Part shown: positions 62,473-64,000 of the stretch, piece after piece | Position numbering within the stretch: the first letter of the stretch is position 1 | How the letters are laid out: each line of letters begins with the position of its first letter | Source: CAYVVT01 sp964454335 | GTDB lineage: Bacteria; Fidelibacterota; UBA8477; JABMPR01 | Direction: 5' to 3' | DNA: 64,000 bases | Assembly: GCA_964454335.1 (NCBI GenBank) | Contig: CAYVVT010000001.1 | Coordinates: 1-64,000, forward strand | Notes under the pieces: model-generated | The model's input: only the letters and a program-made list of their open reading frames with translations | What the model was told of the DNA's origin: nothing | Databases searched by the model: none | Position numbers and translations under genes: made by a program

Positions 62473-64000
62473 AGCAGCTTCTCGAGACTGTCTATGAGAC
62501 CCTCGATATAGGCAAAACTCTTTCGCCAGAAATCCACCTGGCTGATATCTGCACCAACAAGTGAAGTCAGGAACTGTGGGCTAGCAGAGCTGCCCATGGA
62601 GAGGAACTTCTTATAACCGGGGTTGAAGCCAGAACCGTCTTCCAGGTATTTCTGATAAAGACCCAGGACAAGAAGATTTCCAAAATTGTAGGCATAGACA
62701 TAAAAGGGAACACTGTAGATATGAGGGATGCTGGACCACTCCCAGCGGAACTCCGGTGTAATCTTTACACTGTCTCCAAACATCTGCTCGAGTTCACCAG
62801 TATATAGTTCACAGAGATCATCGCTGCTCTGCAGGTGCTCCCCGATCCTCTCATGACTACCAAGTTCAAAACGGGAGAACATATTCTGCCGGTGACTGGA
62901 AGCGAAAATATCCTCCAGCTTGTTGGTCAGAAGTGAGATCTTCACGGCCTTGTCGCTTTCCTGTTTCAGGAAATGATCCGTGAGCAGCATCTCTGAGAAG
63001 ATCGAAGCCGTTTCAGCCAGGGGAAGGATGGAGTGGTAATTGATCAGCTTCTGTTCACTGGAGTACATAGCATGGATCGCATGACCCAGCTCGTGGGCCA
63101 GGGTGGCCACATCGCGGATCTTTCCGGTATAATTCAAGAAAACGTAGGGCTTCAGACCCGGTGTTGAGCTGGCACAGAATGCACCACCACGTTTCCCGGG
63201 AAGCACAGGCGCGTCGATGCGATTCTCCTCGAACATCTGAAATGCCAGATCACGGAACTCACCATCGAAGCCACCGAATGCTGACAGCACCAATTCCCGG
63301 GCATCATCAAAGTTGTAGGCACGTGATGCTTCAGGCAGCGGCGCATAAATATCCGCCAGGGTCATTTCAGGCAGGTCGAGCAGCTTTTTCTTGATCTCAT
63401 AGTAACGCTGCACCAGAGGATAGGATTCTGTGGTAACGTCATTCAGCGCTTGAACAGCATCGTCAGCAAGATCGTTATGACTGTTCATTGCACTGATGGG
63501 CGCTCGATATCCACGGACGCCCACTTCGATCCCATAATCCTTGACGATGGAGTTATACAGATGAGTGAAGATCAATTTGTTTTCTGCGTAGCGCCCGAAG
63601 AACATTTCCATGGCCCGACTGCGTACATCTGGATCAGGGTGTTGACGCAAGGCGCGCAGCTGATCGCCATTGAGTTTCTGGATCTCACCATCCAGCTCGA
63701 AATCGAATTGAAAAGAAGCGGTCAATTCATTATAAAGTTTCTGGTGTGCCGTAACACCGTTGAGGTCCTTGAGATTGATGACCTGCTCTTCTTTTTCAGT
63801 GAGATTATAGCGCGCGTTGCGGCGGATTTTATCCAGCTTATACGCGTAGTCCGTCAGGATCGGTTGATTCTCAAAGCGGCTGAAATCCTCCTCTGTGAGC
63901 GCTCCGAGTTCAAGATTGAAGAAGAGCATCTGGTTATGAAGCAATGACGAAGCCTCATCCACACGGGCCACCAGAGCCTTGACATCATCATCGCTGGTAT
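62469..64000 (-). CDS. pepF: Oligoendopeptidase F (M3B), 5' end outside window
   Basis: The visible part has about 510 aa of roughly 600 and the frame stays open to the window edge, so the N-terminus is missing. It has the zinc site HELGHAIHAMYSS in VATLAHELGHAIHAM, the downstream glutamate in ETASIFSEMLL, and the M3B features RHPDPDVRSRAMEMFF-like (RQHPDPDVRSRAMEMFFGRY) and PFYVYAYNFGNLLVLGLY. It cleaves oligopeptides in the cytoplasm. Its end overlaps the convergent GT2 gene by 4 bp. Confidence 0.93.
   Translation of the reverse strand, partial: TSDDDVKALVARVDEASSLLHNQMLFFNLELGALTEEDFSRFENQPILTDYAYKLDKIRRNARYNLTEKEEQVINLKDLNGVTAHQKLYNELTASFQFDFELDGEIQKLNGDQLRALRQHPDPDVRSRAMEMFFGRYAENKLIFTHLYNSIVKDYGIEVGVRGYRAPISAMNSHNDLADDAVQALNDVTTESYPLVQRYYEIKKKLLDLPEMTLADIYAPLPEASRAYNFDDARELVLSAFGGFDGEFRDLAFQMFEENRIDAPVLPGKRGGAFCASSTPGLKPYVFLNYTGKIRDVATLAHELGHAIHAMYSSEQKLINYHSILPLAETASIFSEMLLTDHFLKQESDKAVKISLLTNKLEDIFASSHRQNMFSRFELGSHERIGEHLQSSDDLCELYTGELEQMFGDSVKITPEFRWEWSSIPHIYSVPFYVYAYNFGNLLVLGLYQKYLEDGSGFNPGYKKFLSMGSSASPQFLTSLVGADISQVDFWRKSFAYIEGLIDSLEKLL

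Noticed and set aside
1..64000. tRNA, rRNA, CRISPR, IS or prophage signatures
   Set aside because: I saw no tRNA-like T-loop with cloverleaf, no repeat-spacer array, no transposase or integrase, and no phage gene.

Overview
The window is chromosomal, origin-proximal DNA from a Gram-negative (diderm) bacterium. Evidence for an outer membrane: an LptD homologue, a three-gene SurA/parvulin cluster, many signal-peptide lipoproteins and a predicted outer-membrane barrel protein. The core genes (dnaA, dnaN, recF, gyrA/B, rpmH, rnpA, yidC, mnmE/G, mfd, DivIVA, yggS) are bacterial and single-copy-like. The overall style (LptD type, parvulin lipoproteins, AsnA, DivIVA next to YggS) would fit an FCB-group or Neomarinimicrobiota-like lineage. 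That placement is inference; nothing here proves it.

Layout. 0-6 kb: a TonB-domain lipoprotein (minus), then rarA and lptD (plus). 6.2-15.0 kb: one eight-gene minus-strand operon with a near-consensus promoter and a terminator hairpin, encoding two TPR/coiled-coil proteins, an FxLYD-like lipoprotein, an outer-membrane barrel-TPR protein, MotA, MotB, a shortened and rebuilt FliF-like protein and a FliG-like protein. No flagellar export, rod, hook or filament gene is present. 15.2-25.3 kb: NUDIX hydrolase, ssb, a truncated PNP-like gene, DivIVA, yggS, gyrA, gyrB, a DUF721/DciA gene, recF, dnaN. 25.5-36.4 kb: accessory metabolism and transport (CoA-binding protein, a membrane-anchored reductive-dehalogenase-like protein, amidohydrolase, GNATs, PAS protein, Na/Pi transporter with PhoU, asnA). 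36.8-40.9 kb: a tightly overlapping ROK-regulator operon and an aldo-keto reductase. 41.4-54.1 kb: surA and two further parvulin lipoproteins, mfd, mnmG, mnmE, yidC, yidD, rnpA, rpmH. 54.05-54.42 kb: probable oriC. 54.4-62.5 kb (plus): dnaA, bcp and a five-gene surface-glycan locus. 62.5-64 kb: a partial oligoendopeptidase F.

Replication context. Every gene from 6.2 to 54.05 kb is on the minus strand and every gene from 54.4 to 62.5 kb is on the plus strand, so transcription diverges from the rpmH-dnaA gap, which holds a perfect DnaA box. Two perfect 16-bp parS sites lie at the two ends of mnmG, 4-6 kb from that gap. dnaA is separated from dnaN-recF-dciA-gyrB-gyrA by about 29 kb.

The most interesting system is the 6.2-15.0 kb operon. 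It pairs an ion-driven MotAB stator with a FliF/FliG-type rotor base. The FliF-like protein has lost RBM1/RBM2, has gained a long periplasmic coiled coil, and keeps the C-terminal FliG-binding-like peptide. The FliG-like protein has lost the FliM-binding EHPQ motif. The co-transcribed partners are periplasmic or outer-membrane proteins. I read it as a non-flagellar rotary or force-transmitting envelope machine. Two origin-region genes, mnmE and rnpA, also appear to lack ATG/GTG/TTG start codons.
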